This document shows, in pieces, positions 17,607-28,786 of a stretch of DNA of 64,000 nucleotides. Each line of letters begins with the position of its first letter. The first letter of the stretch is position 1. Source of the stretch: Candidatus Enterococcus huntleyi (GTDB taxonomy: Bacteria; Bacillota; Bacilli; Lactobacillales; Enterococcaceae). Made by a program: the position numbers and the translations under genes. The stretch is taken from the NCBI RefSeq assembly GCF_009933175.1, contig NZ_MAEJ01000003.1, forward strand, positions 1 to 64,000. The letters run 5' to 3'. Under the pieces are notes generated by a model. That model did not search any database. It was not told the DNA's origin and was given only the letters and a program-made list of their open reading frames with translations.

Positions 17607-19778
17607 TTATTTCACCCTCTTTTCTAAAACTTTTGCTAATTTTGTTAAAGCTGTAATTAAAATCAGATACATCACTGCAATAATTAGGTAGACATAGGTA
17701 CTTTGAGTTGTCCGTGCGACAATAATTTTCCCTGTTTGGAGTAATTCCACCACACCGATTGCAGAAATAATCGTAGTGTCTTTTAATGAAATAACAAATT
17801 GATTCACGAATGATGGAATCATAATCTTAAAGGCTTGGGGTAAAACAATTTTACCCATTGTTCGATTATAAGAAAGTCCTAAACTACGTGAGGCTTCCAT
17901 TTGACCAATTGGCACAGCGTTGATACCACCACGCACAATCTCAGCGATATAGGCGCTAGCATTTAAGGTTAGGGTGATTACACCGGCAATAAAATCAGGA
18001 ATAGTAAAGCCGAGAATATTAGGTAATCCGAAGAAAATGAAGAAAGCCAATACCATCATTGGAATCCCTCGAATTAAGTCAACGTAAATCATGGAAATCG
18101 TCCGTAAAATTTTTGAAGGGGCCACACTAAAGAGACCGAAAATAACACCTACAAGTAGTGCTAATACAAAGGAAACTAGTGCTAAGACAATTGTATTCCA
18201 AAGACCAGATAACAGTCCTTTGTAGTTATTTTTGAGAATGCCGATAATATTAGATTCATCAACTTTCTCTTTTTTCTTAGTCGAACCGTCTTCAATATAT
18301 TTATTGACAATCTCATCATATTCGCCAGTTCGTTTTAATTCTTTTAGTCCTTCATTGAACATCTCTATTAATTCAGGATTTTGGCCTTTTTTAACAGCAA
18401 AACCGTAACTACCCCCAGTTTCTCTATCAATTGGAGTAGCAAGTTTTTGATTTTGACTGATTGCATAACCAATTACTGGATAATCGTCCATCATTGCATC
18501 AAGCGAGCCAGTACTTAAGCCTTCATAGAGTTGATCGGCAGCGTCAAAGAACTTGATTGAATAGCCATATTTTTCTTCATTAGCAGTTAAAAAGTCAGCA
18601 CTTTCCGTTCCAACTTTGGCACCAACTGTCTTGCCTTTCAGGTCATCATAACTTTGGATGTTGTCCGTTCCGTCTTTAACAGCTACTTGAATACCACTTT
18701 GGAAGTAAGGTTCAGAAAAATCGAAATTTTCCTGGCGTTCTTCTGTGATAGTCATGCCGGCAATCATCGCGTCAGCTTGCCCTGAATCAACAGATTGAAC
18801 AGCTGATGAGAAGCCGATAAAGTTAAATTTAACATTAAATCCTTGTAATTCAGCAATTCGCTTGATTAAATCAACGTCAATTCCTTTGTATTCACCATCT
18901 GAATCTTCAAATTCAAAAGGAGCAAAGGCCGAGTCACTAGCAATTACATATTGATCTTTCTTGGGTTTAATCTTTTTCATTTTTTCTGATGTATCGGTAG
19001 TCGAACCATTTGCAGTTCCACTTGAAATATAAGTTGAAACAATTTCGTCATAACGGCCACTGTCTTTTAATTTTTTAAGACCGGCATTAAATTTTTCTAA
19101 TAGCTCGGGGTATTTCCCTTTTTTTACGGCAAATCCGTACGCGCTACCTGATTGTGGTTCGCCAACAAGCTTTAACTCTTGTCCTTGGTTTATGGCATAA
19201 CCTAAGACTGGGTAATCATCAAAGATTGCTTGGACTGTGTTACTGTTTATGGCGCTATACAGAGCGTCTGCTGCATCGAATGATTTCACCGTGTAACCAT
19301 ATTTCTTTTGATTTTCTTCTAAAAAGATGGCGCTTTGTGTGCCTACTTTTGCAGCAACTGTTTGTCCTTTTAAATCATCGAAACTCTTGATTGTATCATT
19401 GTCTGAAGAAACGGCCATTTGAATTCCGCTATCAAAGTAGGGATCAGAGAAATCAAAGGTTTCTTTTCGTTCATCCGTGATACTCATGCCAGCAATCATA
19501 GCATCGAGTTGGTTAGATTGGACGCCTTGAACCGAACTATCAAAACCGACTGGTTTCAATGTGAATTCAAAGTTTTGATCCTTAGCAATCTCGCTCAGTA
19601 AATCAATGTCAATCCCTGTGTATTCGCCCTCTGTGTTTTTGAATTCAAATGGGGCGAAGGTTGAATCTGTTCCTATCGTATATTTTTTTTCAGCGGCGTG
19701 AGTAGTTTGACTAAAGCTGAATGTCAAGATACTTGCCATCATAAGAATGAATGAGAGAAAAATCTTTTTTCTTTTCAT
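17607..19778 (-). CDS. glnP: Fused ABC transporter: two substrate-binding domains plus permease (GlnPH type)
   Basis: 723 aa. An N-terminal signal segment (about residues 1-28, ending THA-AEKK) is followed by two consecutive family 3 substrate-binding domains, about residues 32-250 and 280-500. These are recognisable because both contain [44 protein letters not shown] and [18 protein letters not shown]. The permease domain with its EAA-like loop ([23 protein letters not shown]) fills the end. Two tethered receptors feeding one pore is the known GlnPQ design; the two domains usually differ in affinity and specificity. AGGAGG precedes the ATG. Substrate inferred. Confidence 0.92.
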   Translation of the reverse strand: MKRKKIFLSFILMMASILTFSFSQTTHAAEKKYTIGTDSTFAPFEFKNTEGEYTGIDIDLLSEIAKDQNFEFTLKPVGFDSSVQGVQSNQLDAMIAGMSITDERKETFDFSDPYFDSGIQMAVSSDNDTIKSFDDLKGQTVAAKVGTQSAIFLEENQKKYGYTVKSFDAADALYSAINSNTVQAIFDDYPVLGYAINQGQELKLVGEPQSGSAYGFAVKKGKYPELLEKFNAGLKKLKDSGRYDEIVSTYISSGTANGSTTDTSEKMKKIKPKKDQYVIASDSAFAPFEFEDSDGEYKGIDVDLIKRIAELQGFNVKFNFIGFSSAVQSVDSGQADAMIAGMTITEERQENFDFSEPYFQSGIQVAVKDGTDNIQSYDDLKGKTVGAKVGTESADFLTANEEKYGYSIKFFDAADQLYEGLSTGSLDAMMDDYPVIGYAISQNQKLATPIDRETGGSYGFAVKKGQNPELIEMFNEGLKELKRTGEYDEIVNKYIEDGSTKKKEKVDESNIIGILKNNYKGLLSGLWNTIVLALVSFVLALLVGVIFGLFSVAPSKILRTISMIYVDLIRGIPMMVLAFFIFFGLPNILGFTIPDFIAGVITLTLNASAYIAEIVRGGINAVPIGQMEASRSLGLSYNRTMGKIVLPQAFKIMIPSFVNQFVISLKDTTIISAIGVVELLQTGKIIVARTTQSTYVYLIIAVMYLILITALTKLAKVLEKRVK

Positions 19779-19938
19779 TAATAAACCTCCTATTTTCTCA
19801 ATATCTAATAAATTATATGCTATAAACTATCATTTGCACAAGATTTAAGCTGTGAAAAATAGAAAAAAATATCAATTCGTAACATCGTATGTCAGAACTT
19901 ATGACATCCAAAAAAGAAACAAAAATACAAAAAGATAG

Positions 19939-19964
19939 CGAAAGTATGTTCGGTGTGGTATAAT
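19939..19964 (+). promoter_or_regulatory. LexA-type (SOS) box overlapping an extended -10 promoter
   Basis: CGAAAGTATGTTCG (19939-19952) differs at one place from the CGAAC-N4-GTTCG core of the Gram-positive LexA/DinR operator. It is followed by TGG-TATAAT (19956-19964), a perfect extended -10. The next gene on this strand is uvrB, a classic SOS gene, but its start is about 400 bp away. Confidence 0.75.
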
Positions 19965-19969
19965 TTTTT

Positions 19970-20371
19970 TTGTTACCTATACTATAAATAAAAGAATGAG
20001 TGAGTGATTATTTCTTGGAGCGCCTGGTGCATCGAATGGGTGGGATAAGCTCACTAATAGAAGTATTTATAAGCTTTGTTTTTTCACTTTATCCCTCACT
20101 TTTCGAGGATAAGAGAATGTGATACTACAGAAAGGATGACCGGTTCTCTTGAACTGTCATCTAGATAAGATGAGAATGAATACGCAAGAGGGAATTCAAA
20201 AGTACAAGACTCTTTTTGAAGAAAGTTCTCTGCGTGGAAAATTTTTGTCCAAAAAATTTCACAGATTGGGCGGACTGCAGAAAAGAAGCGATATATTTCT
20301 GTGTCTACCTATCTATTTTTGCGTTTTAATCGATTATTCGACTAATTTTTAACTCTAGGAGGAGAAGATAA
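19970..20371 (+). other. Long leader region before uvrB
   Basis: About 400 nt between the SOS-type promoter and the uvrB start. A TTG- or ATG-started frame (20149 or 20176 to 20352, 67 or 58 codons) lies in it, but it has no good ribosome-binding site and its product is not recognised. A second promoter nearer uvrB was not found with confidence. Confidence 0.4.
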
Positions 20372-22366
20372 ATGATTGAAAGAGATACTTCTCATGCTTT
20401 CGAACTAGTTTCGAAGTATCAACCTGCAGGGGACCAACCCGTAGCGATTCAACAGCTTGTAGATGGCGTTGTTGGTGGTAAAAAAGCTCAAGTATTACTT
20501 GGAGCGACGGGGACAGGGAAAACTTATACCATTTCAAATTTAATAAAAGAAGTGAATAAACCGACATTGATTATTGCCCATAATAAAACGTTAGCAGGGC
20601 AGCTATACGGTGAATTCAAAGAATATTTCCCGAATAATGCGGTGGAATACTTCGTTTCATATTATGACTATTATCAACCAGAGGCGTATGTTCCTTCTAG
20701 TGATACCTATATCGAGAAAGACTCGAGTATTAATGATGAGATTGATAAATTACGACATTCAGCTACCAGTTCACTACTTGAAAGAAATGATGTCATTGTT
20801 GTGGCTTCTGTTTCTTGTATTTTTGGGTTAGGTTCGCCAAAAGAGTATAGTGAGCAGGTGGTTTCTATTCGTGTCGGAATGGAAATGGATCGTAGTAAAT
20901 TGTTGAAAGAATTAATCGATATTAACTTTGAACGCAATGATATCGACTTCCAACGGGGCCGTTTTCGTGTGCGAGGGGATGTTGTTGAGATTTTCCCAGC
21001 ATCAAGAGATGAACGGGCGTTACGGGTTGAATTTTTTGGCGATGAAGTCGAACGAATTCGGGAAGTCGATGCGCTAACTGGTGAAGTTGTGGGTGAAACG
21101 GAACATGTATCAATTTTCCCAGCGACTCACTTTGTCACCAATGACGAGCGTATGGAAGGGGCTATCGAAAATATTCGCCAAGAATTGGCCGAACGTTTGC
21201 AGGTCTTGAGAGATGATAATAAACTATTAGAGGCACAACGTTTAGAGCAGCGAACCAATTACGACATTGAGATGATGATGGAGATGGGCTATACATCAGG
21301 GATTGAAAACTATTCTAGACACATGGACGGGCGTAAAGAAGGCGAACCCCCTTATACGTTACTGGATTTCTTCCCAGATGATTTTCTATTAGTTGTTGAT
21401 GAATCGCATGTCACCATGCCACAGATTCGTGGAATGTACAATGGTGATAGGGCAAGAAAACAAATGTTGGTAGACTACGGGTTCCGTTTACCTTCAGCTT
21501 TGGATAATCGACCTTTGCGATTGGAAGAATTTGAAGAACATGTTAATCAAATTGTCTATGTTTCAGCAACACCTGGTCCTTATGAAGCGGAGCAGACAGA
21601 TACCGTTGTTCAACAAATTATTCGTCCAACAGGGCTGCTTGATCCAGTAATTGAGGTACGACCAATTATGGGACAAATAGATGATTTAGTTGGTGAAATT
21701 AATCAGCGCGCTGAGAAAAATCAACGGGTCTTCGTGACGACACTAACCAAAAAAATGTCGGAGGATTTAACCGACTACTTCAAAGAGTTAGGAATTAAGG
21801 TAAAATATTTACACAGCGACATTAAAACATTGGAACGAACAGAGATTATTCGCGATTTACGTCTGGGAGAATTTGATGTATTGATTGGAATTAATTTACT
21901 TAGAGAAGGATTGGATGTGCCTGAGGTTTCATTAGTTGCGATCCTCGATGCTGATAAAGAAGGCTTCTTAAGAAGTGAACGTTCGCTTGTCCAAACGATC
22001 GGTCGAGCAGCTCGTAACTCAGAAGGAAAAGTTATTATGTATGCTGATAAGATGACTGATTCTATGCAGCGAGCAATGGATGAAACCAGTCGCCGTCGCC
22101 AAATTCAAGAAGCCTACAATCAAGAACATGGGATTGTGCCTAAGACAATCATTAAAGAAATCCGTGAACTCATTTCAATCACGAAAGCTTCAGATGATGC
22201 TAAGGACGAAAAAGTGACTGTTTCTTATAATGAATTGAGTAAGGCTGAAAAAGAAACATTACTATTAAAATTAGAAAAAGAAATGAAAGATGCGGCTAAA
22301 GCGTTAGATTTTGAAACGGCAGCGACTCTGAGAGACACAATTCTTGAGTTGAAAGCATCAGAATAG
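20372..22366 (+). CDS. uvrB: Excinuclease ABC subunit B
   Basis: 664 aa. Walker A GATGTGKT (residues 44-51), the beta-hairpin region [12 protein letters not shown], helicase motifs DESHVTMPQ and the motif VI segment IGRAARN, and a C-terminal UVR domain ([20 protein letters not shown]) that contacts UvrC. Damage-verifying helicase of nucleotide excision repair. The ribosome-binding site is AGGAGGAGA. It forms an operon with uvrA (9-bp gap), probably under the LexA-type box upstream. Confidence 0.98.
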   Translation: MIERDTSHAFELVSKYQPAGDQPVAIQQLVDGVVGGKKAQVLLGATGTGKTYTISNLIKEVNKPTLIIAHNKTLAGQLYGEFKEYFPNNAVEYFVSYYDYYQPEAYVPSSDTYIEKDSSINDEIDKLRHSATSSLLERNDVIVVASVSCIFGLGSPKEYSEQVVSIRVGMEMDRSKLLKELIDINFERNDIDFQRGRFRVRGDVVEIFPASRDERALRVEFFGDEVERIREVDALTGEVVGETEHVSIFPATHFVTNDERMEGAIENIRQELAERLQVLRDDNKLLEAQRLEQRTNYDIEMMMEMGYTSGIENYSRHMDGRKEGEPPYTLLDFFPDDFLLVVDESHVTMPQIRGMYNGDRARKQMLVDYGFRLPSALDNRPLRLEEFEEHVNQIVYVSATPGPYEAEQTDTVVQQIIRPTGLLDPVIEVRPIMGQIDDLVGEINQRAEKNQRVFVTTLTKKMSEDLTDYFKELGIKVKYLHSDIKTLERTEIIRDLRLGEFDVLIGINLLREGLDVPEVSLVAILDADKEGFLRSERSLVQTIGRAARNSEGKVIMYADKMTDSMQRAMDETSRRRQIQEAYNQEHGIVPKTIIKEIRELISITKASDDAKDEKVTVSYNELSKAEKETLLLKLEKEMKDAAKALDFETAATLRDTILELKASE

Positions 22367-22375
22367 GAGACAATT

Positions 22376-25195
22376 ATGGCAAATGACAAAATAGTAATTC
22401 ATGGTGCAAGAGCCCATAACCTAAAAGATATTGATGTGACTATCCCGAGAGATAAATTGGTTGTAGTGACAGGACTCTCAGGTTCAGGAAAGAGCTCACT
22501 GGCATTTGATACGTTGTATGCGGAAGGACAACGGCGCTATGTCGAGAGTTTATCGGCGTATGCTAGACAATTCTTAGGGCAGATGGATAAACCGGATGTT
22601 GATAGTATTGATGGCTTAAGTCCAGCAATCTCAATTGATCAAAAGACCACTAGTAAAAATCCGCGTTCGACAGTGGGAACAGCGACAGAAATTAATGATT
22701 ATCTGCGCTTATTGTATGCGCGTGTTGGACACCCAATCTGTCCAAATGATCATATTGAAATCACTAGTCAATCGGTGGAACAGATGGTTGATGAAGTGCT
22801 AGAGTTAGAAGACCGTACACGGATTCAAATTCTTGCGCCAGTCATTGCTAAGAAGAAAGGCCAGCATAAAAAGGTCTTCGAAATGGTCCAACGTGAAGGT
22901 TATGTACGTGTCCGAGTGGATGGAGAAACTTATGATATTTCTGAAGTCCCTGAGTTAGAGAAAAATAAAAAGCATGATATTGCGATTGTTGTGGACCGGA
23001 TTGTCATCAAAGAAGGGATTCGTTCACGTTTATTTGATTCGTTTGAAGCAGCTTTACGATTAGCAGAAGGCTATGCGTTGGTTGATGTCATGGGAGAAAA
23101 GGAAATGCTCTTTAGTGAACATTATTCTTGTCCTTACTGTGGCTTTACGGTTGGTGAATTAGAACCTCGTTTGTTTTCGTTCAATGCACCATTTGGGGCA
23201 TGTTCTGAGTGTGATGGCTTAGGCGTTAAGCTAGAAGTCGATCGTGATTTAGTTATTCCTGATACTAGTAAGACCTTGCGTCAAGGGGCGATTGCTCCGT
23301 GGAATCCGATTAGTTCGCAATATTATCCACAATTGTTGGAACAAGCAGCAGAAAGCTTTGCTATCGACATGGATACACCGTTTGAAGAACTTCCAGAAGA
23401 GCATCAAGAGATTATTTTGAATGGCTCAAATGGGGAATTGTTCCATTTCCATTATGAAAATGACTTTGGTGGTGTCAGAGATGTTGAAGTTGCTTTTGAA
23501 GGAGTGCTTAAAAATATTGATCGTCGCTACAATGAAACAAATAGCGATTTCACACGTGAGCAAATGCGTTTATATATGACTGAACTGACTTGTCAATCGT
23601 GTAAAGGGTATCGTTTGAATCCTCAAGCGTTATCTGTTCAAGTGAATGGCACAAATATCGGTCAAATTAGTGAATTAGCTATAAAAAATGCTATCCAGTT
23701 CTTTAATGAAGTGAAATTGTCTGAGCAAGAAAAGATGATTGCTCGTCCTATTCTAAAAGAAGTCAATGATCGGTTAACTTTCTTGGAAAATGTTGGTTTG
23801 GACTATTTGACTTTAAGTCGAGCCTCAGGAACCTTATCTGGTGGGGAAGCGCAACGGATTCGTTTGGCGACACAGATTGGTTCCAACCTTTCGGGTGTCT
23901 TATATATCCTAGATGAGCCTTCGATTGGTTTACATCAACGGGATAACGACCGTTTAATTCAATCATTGAAGAAGATGCGTGATTTAGGGAATACTTTAAT
24001 CGTTGTGGAACATGATGAAGATACCATGCGCGCAGCTGATTATCTGATTGATGTGGGACCAGGTGCCGGACACCTTGGTGGCGAGATTGTGGCTGCGGGT
24101 ACGCCCAAACAAGTCGAGAAAAATAAGAAATCATTGACTGGACAATATCTGTCAGGGAAAAAAGTCATTCCTGTTCCTAAAGAACGTAGAAAAGGCAATG
24201 GGAAGGCCGTTAAAATCACTGGGGCAGCAGAAAATAACTTGAAGAACGTGACCGTTGAGTTTCCTTTAGGTGAGTTTATTGCAGTCACGGGTGTTTCTGG
24301 ATCAGGAAAAAGTACGTTGGTCAATCAAATTTTGAAAAAGAGTTTGGCACAGAAAATTAATCGTAATTCGAATAAACCAGGAAAACACAAATCAATCACT
24401 GGTTATAAGACAATCGAAAAGATTATTGATATCGATCAAAGTCCAATTGGTCGGACACCGCGTAGTAATCCAGCTACTTATACGAGTGTTTTCGATGATG
24501 TACGAGATTTATTTGCCAAGACTAATGAAGCCAAGGTACGTGGATATAAGAAGGGGCGCTTTAGTTTTAACGTCAAAGGCGGCCGTTGTGAAGCCTGCCG
24601 TGGTGACGGAATTATCAAAATAGAGATGCATTTTTTACCAGATGTTTATGTACCTTGTGAAGTCTGTCATGGCAAACGCTACAATTCTGAAACGTTAGAA
24701 GTGCATTATAAAGGTAAAAATATTGCAGATATTCTAGAGATGACCGTGGAAGATTCTGTGGAATTCTTTAAGCATATTCCGAAAATTCATCGTAAATTAC
24801 AAACGATTTTAGATGTCGGCTTAGGTTATGTGACTTTAGGACAACCGGCTACAACTTTATCTGGTGGGGAAGCGCAGCGGATGAAGCTTGCTAGTGAGCT
24901 GCACAAAATTTCTAATGGTAAAAATTTCTATATTTTAGATGAACCGACAACTGGACTGCATACAGATGATATTGCGCGTCTATTAGTAGTGTTGGAACGA
25001 TTAGTCGATGCTGGAAATACGGTGTTGGTTATCGAACACAATCTTGACGTCATTAAATCTGCGGATCATGTGATCGACTTGGGTCCTGAAGGCGGGGAAG
25101 GTGGCGGAACGATCATTGCTACCGGAACACCTGAAGATATTGCTGAAGTTCCTGAGAGTTATACTGGTTTTTATCTGAAAAATGTTCTAAAATAA
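22376..25195 (+). CDS. uvrA: Excinuclease ABC subunit A
   Basis: 939 aa. Two ABC ATPase modules: Walker [10 protein letters not shown] (residues 33-41) and GVSGSGKST, with two LSGGEAQR signatures. Zinc modules with CxxC pairs are seen in SCPYCGF...CSECDG and RCEACRGDG...CEVCHG. Damage-recognising dimer that loads UvrB. Its ATG follows the uvrB stop with an AGGAGA ribosome-binding site between. Full length and intact. Confidence 0.98.
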   Translation: MANDKIVIHGARAHNLKDIDVTIPRDKLVVVTGLSGSGKSSLAFDTLYAEGQRRYVESLSAYARQFLGQMDKPDVDSIDGLSPAISIDQKTTSKNPRSTVGTATEINDYLRLLYARVGHPICPNDHIEITSQSVEQMVDEVLELEDRTRIQILAPVIAKKKGQHKKVFEMVQREGYVRVRVDGETYDISEVPELEKNKKHDIAIVVDRIVIKEGIRSRLFDSFEAALRLAEGYALVDVMGEKEMLFSEHYSCPYCGFTVGELEPRLFSFNAPFGACSECDGLGVKLEVDRDLVIPDTSKTLRQGAIAPWNPISSQYYPQLLEQAAESFAIDMDTPFEELPEEHQEIILNGSNGELFHFHYENDFGGVRDVEVAFEGVLKNIDRRYNETNSDFTREQMRLYMTELTCQSCKGYRLNPQALSVQVNGTNIGQISELAIKNAIQFFNEVKLSEQEKMIARPILKEVNDRLTFLENVGLDYLTLSRASGTLSGGEAQRIRLATQIGSNLSGVLYILDEPSIGLHQRDNDRLIQSLKKMRDLGNTLIVVEHDEDTMRAADYLIDVGPGAGHLGGEIVAAGTPKQVEKNKKSLTGQYLSGKKVIPVPKERRKGNGKAVKITGAAENNLKNVTVEFPLGEFIAVTGVSGSGKSTLVNQILKKSLAQKINRNSNKPGKHKSITGYKTIEKIIDIDQSPIGRTPRSNPATYTSVFDDVRDLFAKTNEAKVRGYKKGRFSFNVKGGRCEACRGDGIIKIEMHFLPDVYVPCEVCHGKRYNSETLEVHYKGKNIADILEMTVEDSVEFFKHIPKIHRKLQTILDVGLGYVTLGQPATTLSGGEAQRMKLASELHKISNGKNFYILDEPTTGLHTDDIARLLVVLERLVDAGNTVLVIEHNLDVIKSADHVIDLGPEGGEGGGTIIATGTPEDIAEVPESYTGFYLKNVLK

Positions 25196-25375
25196 TGGTC
25201 TGCTTTCTTCATAAAACGATTCCTTTTTTATAATCATTTTAAAAAAGTATTAAAACCTTGTAAATTCGCTTGTTTTTGCGGGTCATTTCCGATATTATTT
25301 AGGTATGGTTGATCTCTAATGCTAAATTGGTATAGACAAAAACAGCCTGTAAGTAAAATCCGTTCAAAAAAGAAA

Positions 25376-25412
25376 TGAGCAATCTGAGGTCTTCCCTTTG
25401 ATTGCTTTTTTC
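25376..25412 (+). terminator. Rho-independent terminator of uvrBA
   Basis: AGCAATC (25378-25384) pairs with GATTGCT (25400-25406), with additional flanking A/T pairing and a T-run. Confidence 0.7.
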
Positions 25413-25425
25413 TTTGTGGTATGAT
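25398..25425 (+). promoter_or_regulatory. Promoter of the D-Asp ligase gene
   Basis: TTGATT (25398-25403), 16 bp, TATGAT (25420-25425) with the extended TGG. It overlaps the 3' half of the uvrBA terminator. Confidence 0.6.
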
Positions 25426-25514
25426 ATTCCTGTTGTAAAACTTTTTTACAGAATGGAAAATAAACGTCTGATTGAGAATCATCAGAAATTTAGAATAAAA
25501 GAGAGCGTGTGTGT

Positions 25515-26771
25515 ATGAGTAATCAGCAAGAGTTTGTGCCAATTTTATTAGGTAGCGACATGAATGTGTATGGGATGGCCCGCTCATTCTATGAAGCTTA
25601 TGGAAAAGTGTGTCAGGCCTACGCGTCTGATCAATTGGCGCCAACAAAATACAGTCATATTGTAAATGTGGAAGTGATTCATGGCTTTGAAAAGGATCCT
25701 GTCTTCATTGAAGAGATGAGAAAATTAATGGCGGAAACCTATACGGATTCCTCAAAAATTTATCTGCTGATTGCTTGTGGAGATGGCTATGCAGAGCTTA
25801 TTTCTCAACATAAAGAAGAATTATCCAAAACGTTTGTTTGCCCATATATTGATTATGATTTATTTGAGCGCTTAGTGAATAAGGTCAGTTTTTATGAGGT
25901 CTGTGAGGAGTTTCAACTACCTTATCCTAAAACCTTGATTATTCGTCAGGAAATGGTCAAAAACGGCCAGCTGACAACAGACTTACCTTTTAACTTCCCA
26001 GTAGCTTTGAAACCTGCCAATAGTGTCGAGTATCTTTCTGTACGTTTTGAAGGACGTAAAAAGGCCTTTATTATCGATAATCAAGCAGAATTTGATTCAG
26101 TGGTGAGTAAAATTTATTCGGCTGGTTACACGAGCGAACTAATCGCTCAAGACTTTATTCCGGGCGATGATAGTAATATGCGTGTTTTAAACGCGTATGT
26201 CGATGAGTCGCACAATGTTCGCATGATGTGTTTAGGGCATCCTTTACTTGAGGACCCAACACCTGCATCTATTGGTAATTACGTGGTTATTATGCCGGAC
26301 TATAATGAAAAGATTTATCAAACAATTAAAACATTCTTAGAAAAGATTGAGTACACTGGCTTTGCGAACTTTGACATGAAATATGATGTTCGAGATGGTG
26401 AATACAAACTATTTGAAATTAATTTGAGACAAGGACGAAGCAGTTTCTTTGTGACGCTTAATGGCTTGAATTTAGCTAAGTTTGTTACGGAAGATCGTGT
26501 GTTTAAAGCTCCTTTTACCGAAACGATATACGGCAGTAATACTTCCGATGCAGCCAAATTATGGTTGGGCGTCCCTAAAAAAATCTTTTTGAAGTATGCT
26601 CGCGATAATCAAGACAAAGAGTTAGCTAAACAAATGATTAAAGAAGGCCGTTGGGGAACAACTGTGTTTTATTCGAAGGAACGTTCTCTTAGACGTTGGC
26701 TATTAATGAAGTACATGTTCCACAATTATATTGCACGATTTAAGACCCATTTTAATGTGAAAGAAGGATAA
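25515..26771 (+). CDS. asl: D-aspartate ligase (ATP-grasp), peptidoglycan cross-bridge
   Basis: 418 aa ATP-grasp protein very like the D-aspartate ligases of Enterococcus faecium and Lactococcus lactis as I recall them: PILLGSDMNVYGMARSF, SDQLAPTKYSHIV, VALKPANSVEYLSV, IPGDDSNMRVLNAY and FEINLRQGRSSFFVTLNG. These enzymes join the beta-carboxyl of D-Asp to the side-chain amino group of L-Lys in the cell-wall precursor, giving a D-Asp or D-Asn cross-bridge. The neighbouring aspartate racemase gene, 3 bp downstream, would supply D-Asp and strongly supports the call. ATG 25515 is chosen over GTG 25509 on spacing to the weak AAGAGAG ribosome-binding site. Confidence 0.9.
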   Translation: MSNQQEFVPILLGSDMNVYGMARSFYEAYGKVCQAYASDQLAPTKYSHIVNVEVIHGFEKDPVFIEEMRKLMAETYTDSSKIYLLIACGDGYAELISQHKEELSKTFVCPYIDYDLFERLVNKVSFYEVCEEFQLPYPKTLIIRQEMVKNGQLTTDLPFNFPVALKPANSVEYLSVRFEGRKKAFIIDNQAEFDSVVSKIYSAGYTSELIAQDFIPGDDSNMRVLNAYVDESHNVRMMCLGHPLLEDPTPASIGNYVVIMPDYNEKIYQTIKTFLEKIEYTGFANFDMKYDVRDGEYKLFEINLRQGRSSFFVTLNGLNLAKFVTEDRVFKAPFTETIYGSNTSDAAKLWLGVPKKIFLKYARDNQDKELAKQMIKEGRWGTTVFYSKERSLRRWLLMKYMFHNYIARFKTHFNVKEG

Positions 26772-26774
26772 TAC

Positions 26775-27479
26775 ATGGAGAATTTCTTTAGCATTCTTGG
26801 TGGCATGGGAACAATGGCAACTGAAAGCTTTGTTCGATTATTGAACCATCGGACGGTCACACACAAAGATCAAGATTATTTAAACTATGTGCTATTTAAT
26901 CATGCCACTGTGCCGGATCGGACTGCTTATATTTTAGATCGAACAAAAGAAAATCCTGTGCCATTTTTACTAGACGATATTCATAAACAAAATTTATTAC
27001 AGCCGAATTTTATCGTCCTGACTTGTAATACTGCGCATTATTTCTTTGAAGAATTGCAAGAAGCGACGGAAATCCCCATGCTACATATGCCTAGAGAAGC
27101 TGCTAAGGAATTAAAGCGCCAAATGAACGAAGGTAAAGTGGCCTTTCTGGGAACAGAAGGTAGCGTGAAAGCTGGGGTTTACGAAAAAGAACTGCGTGAT
27201 TTTGGTTTTGATGTCCTCATTCCAGAAAAAGCTCTTCAAGATAAAGTCAATCATTTGATTTATCATGACATTAAGGAAAATGATTTTCTAAATAAAGAGT
27301 TGTACTATGAAATTTTGGATGAAGTGATTAATCAGCAAGGCTGCGACCAAGTAGTTTTAGGCTGTACGGAACTTTCACTTATTCAAGAATTTGCTGATGA
27401 TAACCCATATCCAGTCATTGATGCACAATCTATTCTCGTTGACTGTACAATCAAAAAGGCATTGGCATTTAGAAAGTAA
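26775..27479 (+). CDS. Aspartate racemase
   Basis: 234 aa of the aspartate/glutamate racemase family, which works without a cofactor through two cysteines. Both are present: Cys84 in [10 protein letters not shown] and Cys197 in [10 protein letters not shown]. The N-terminal [11 protein letters not shown] matches aspartate-type racemases. It converts L-Asp to D-Asp for the adjacent ligase. The two genes are 3 bp apart and surely co-transcribed. A role in free D-amino-acid metabolism is less likely given this neighbour. Confidence 0.92.
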   Translation: MENFFSILGGMGTMATESFVRLLNHRTVTHKDQDYLNYVLFNHATVPDRTAYILDRTKENPVPFLLDDIHKQNLLQPNFIVLTCNTAHYFFEELQEATEIPMLHMPREAAKELKRQMNEGKVAFLGTEGSVKAGVYEKELRDFGFDVLIPEKALQDKVNHLIYHDIKENDFLNKELYYEILDEVINQQGCDQVVLGCTELSLIQEFADDNPYPVIDAQSILVDCTIKKALAFRK

Positions 27480-27901
27480 ACAGAGTAACTATTCAAAAAA
27501 AGTAGTGAACGACTAAGTAGCTACTGAATAACTATAGATTTATAGATAGTGGAAAGACTGAAGTGATTATTCATCAATAGAGAAGGGCATCCTTTTCTCG
27601 TTGAAGAAGATTGCTTCTGTCTTTTGTTTTCGTGTAGCTTCTATTTTTACCGATGAGCAGAATATCTGAGATAGTAAGATTGCGTAAAGATGAGTGTCGT
27701 CATTTAGAGGCTAGTCTTTAAGACATAGAGTGACAAAAGGGAAATCAGAAGAACTCAAGCGGGAAAAGCTATTTAATGAAGCCTTTTTTTTAAGAAACTA
27801 GTCAATTTTTTCTAAAATAAGAGAAAAGGGCTCGAGATAGATAGCAATGATACGCCCGGAATGATATAATAGTATAGATGAATATATAGGAGTGAACAAT
27901 T
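27480..27901. other. Intergenic region before rapZ
   Basis: About 420 bp with no convincing gene. It holds a TATAAT box at 27865-27870 that suits the rapZ transcript, without a clear -35. No strong terminator for the racemase gene is obvious. Confidence 0.45.
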
Positions 27902-28786
27902 ATGGCAGATAATTTGCAATTAGTTATTATTACAGGAATGAGTGGTGCCGGAAAGACGGTAGCAATTCAAAGTTTTGAAGATATGGGTTATTTTTGTGTC
28001 GACAATATGCCGCCAAGTTTAATTCCTAAATTTTGGGAGTTAATCAAAGAATCTGGAAAAGTCACAAAAATTGCCTTGGTTGTTGACTTACGGTCACGCT
28101 CATTTTTTGAAGAAATTCAAAATATGTTAGTAGAAATTGAAAATACTGGCTTTATTGATACGTCTGTTCTGTTTTTAGATGCTTCTGATTCAGAATTAGT
28201 CTCACGTTATAAAGAAACACGCCGGACCCATCCAATGGCGATGGATGGCTTGGTGACTGAAGGAATTCGTAAAGAACGAGCTATCTTAGAAGATATTAAA
28301 TCGCGAGCTTCAATTGTGATTGACACAACGGAATTAAGCCCTCGTTTGTTACGTGAAAAGATCAATCATGAATTTAAATCAAAGGGTGATCTAGGCTTCC
28401 ATGTTGAGATGGTTTCTTTTGGCTTTAAATATGGATTGCCTATCGATGCGGATGTCGTGATGGATGTTCGTTTCTTACCTAACCCACACTACATTGCGGA
28501 ATTACGTCCTTTAACAGGACAGAATCCAGAAGTTTATGATTATGTGATGTCCTTCTCTGAAACAGAAGAATTTTATACAAAATTCGTAGACCTGTTGCAA
28601 ACTGTCTTACCTGGATATGTGAAGGAAGGCAAGAGTAGTTTAACAATTGCGATTGGCTGTACGGGTGGACAACATCGGTCAGTAGCTTTAACCGAACGTG
28701 TAGGTAAAACTCTCTCTGAAAAATATAAAGTTAACATTACCCATCGAGACAAGGATAAACGGAAAGAGACGGTAAATCGCTCATGA
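27902..28786 (+). CDS. rapZ: RNase adapter / nucleotide-binding protein RapZ (YvcJ)
   Basis: 294 aa, typical length. Walker A GMSGAGKT (residues 12-19), the Walker B-like CVDNMPPSL, and the C-terminal family motifs [18 protein letters not shown] and HRDKDKR. In Proteobacteria RapZ senses glucosamine-6-phosphate and controls glmS mRNA. In Firmicutes YvcJ hydrolyses GTP/ATP and its role is less clear. It overlaps yvcK by 4 bp (ATGA) in the conserved rapZ-yvcK-whiA operon. Confidence 0.96.
   Translation: MADNLQLVIITGMSGAGKTVAIQSFEDMGYFCVDNMPPSLIPKFWELIKESGKVTKIALVVDLRSRSFFEEIQNMLVEIENTGFIDTSVLFLDASDSELVSRYKETRRTHPMAMDGLVTEGIRKERAILEDIKSRASIVIDTTELSPRLLREKINHEFKSKGDLGFHVEMVSFGFKYGLPIDADVVMDVRFLPNPHYIAELRPLTGQNPEVYDYVMSFSETEEFYTKFVDLLQTVLPGYVKEGKSSLTIAIGCTGGQHRSVALTERVGKTLSEKYKVNITHRDKDKRKETVNRS

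Noticed and set aside
20149-20352. 67-codon TTG frame in the uvrB leader
   Set aside because: No usable ribosome-binding site and no recognisable product. Kept only as a question in the leader finding, not as a gene.
27661-27722. Short peptide frame (about 22 codons) before rapZ
   Set aside because: No ribosome-binding site and no conserved features.
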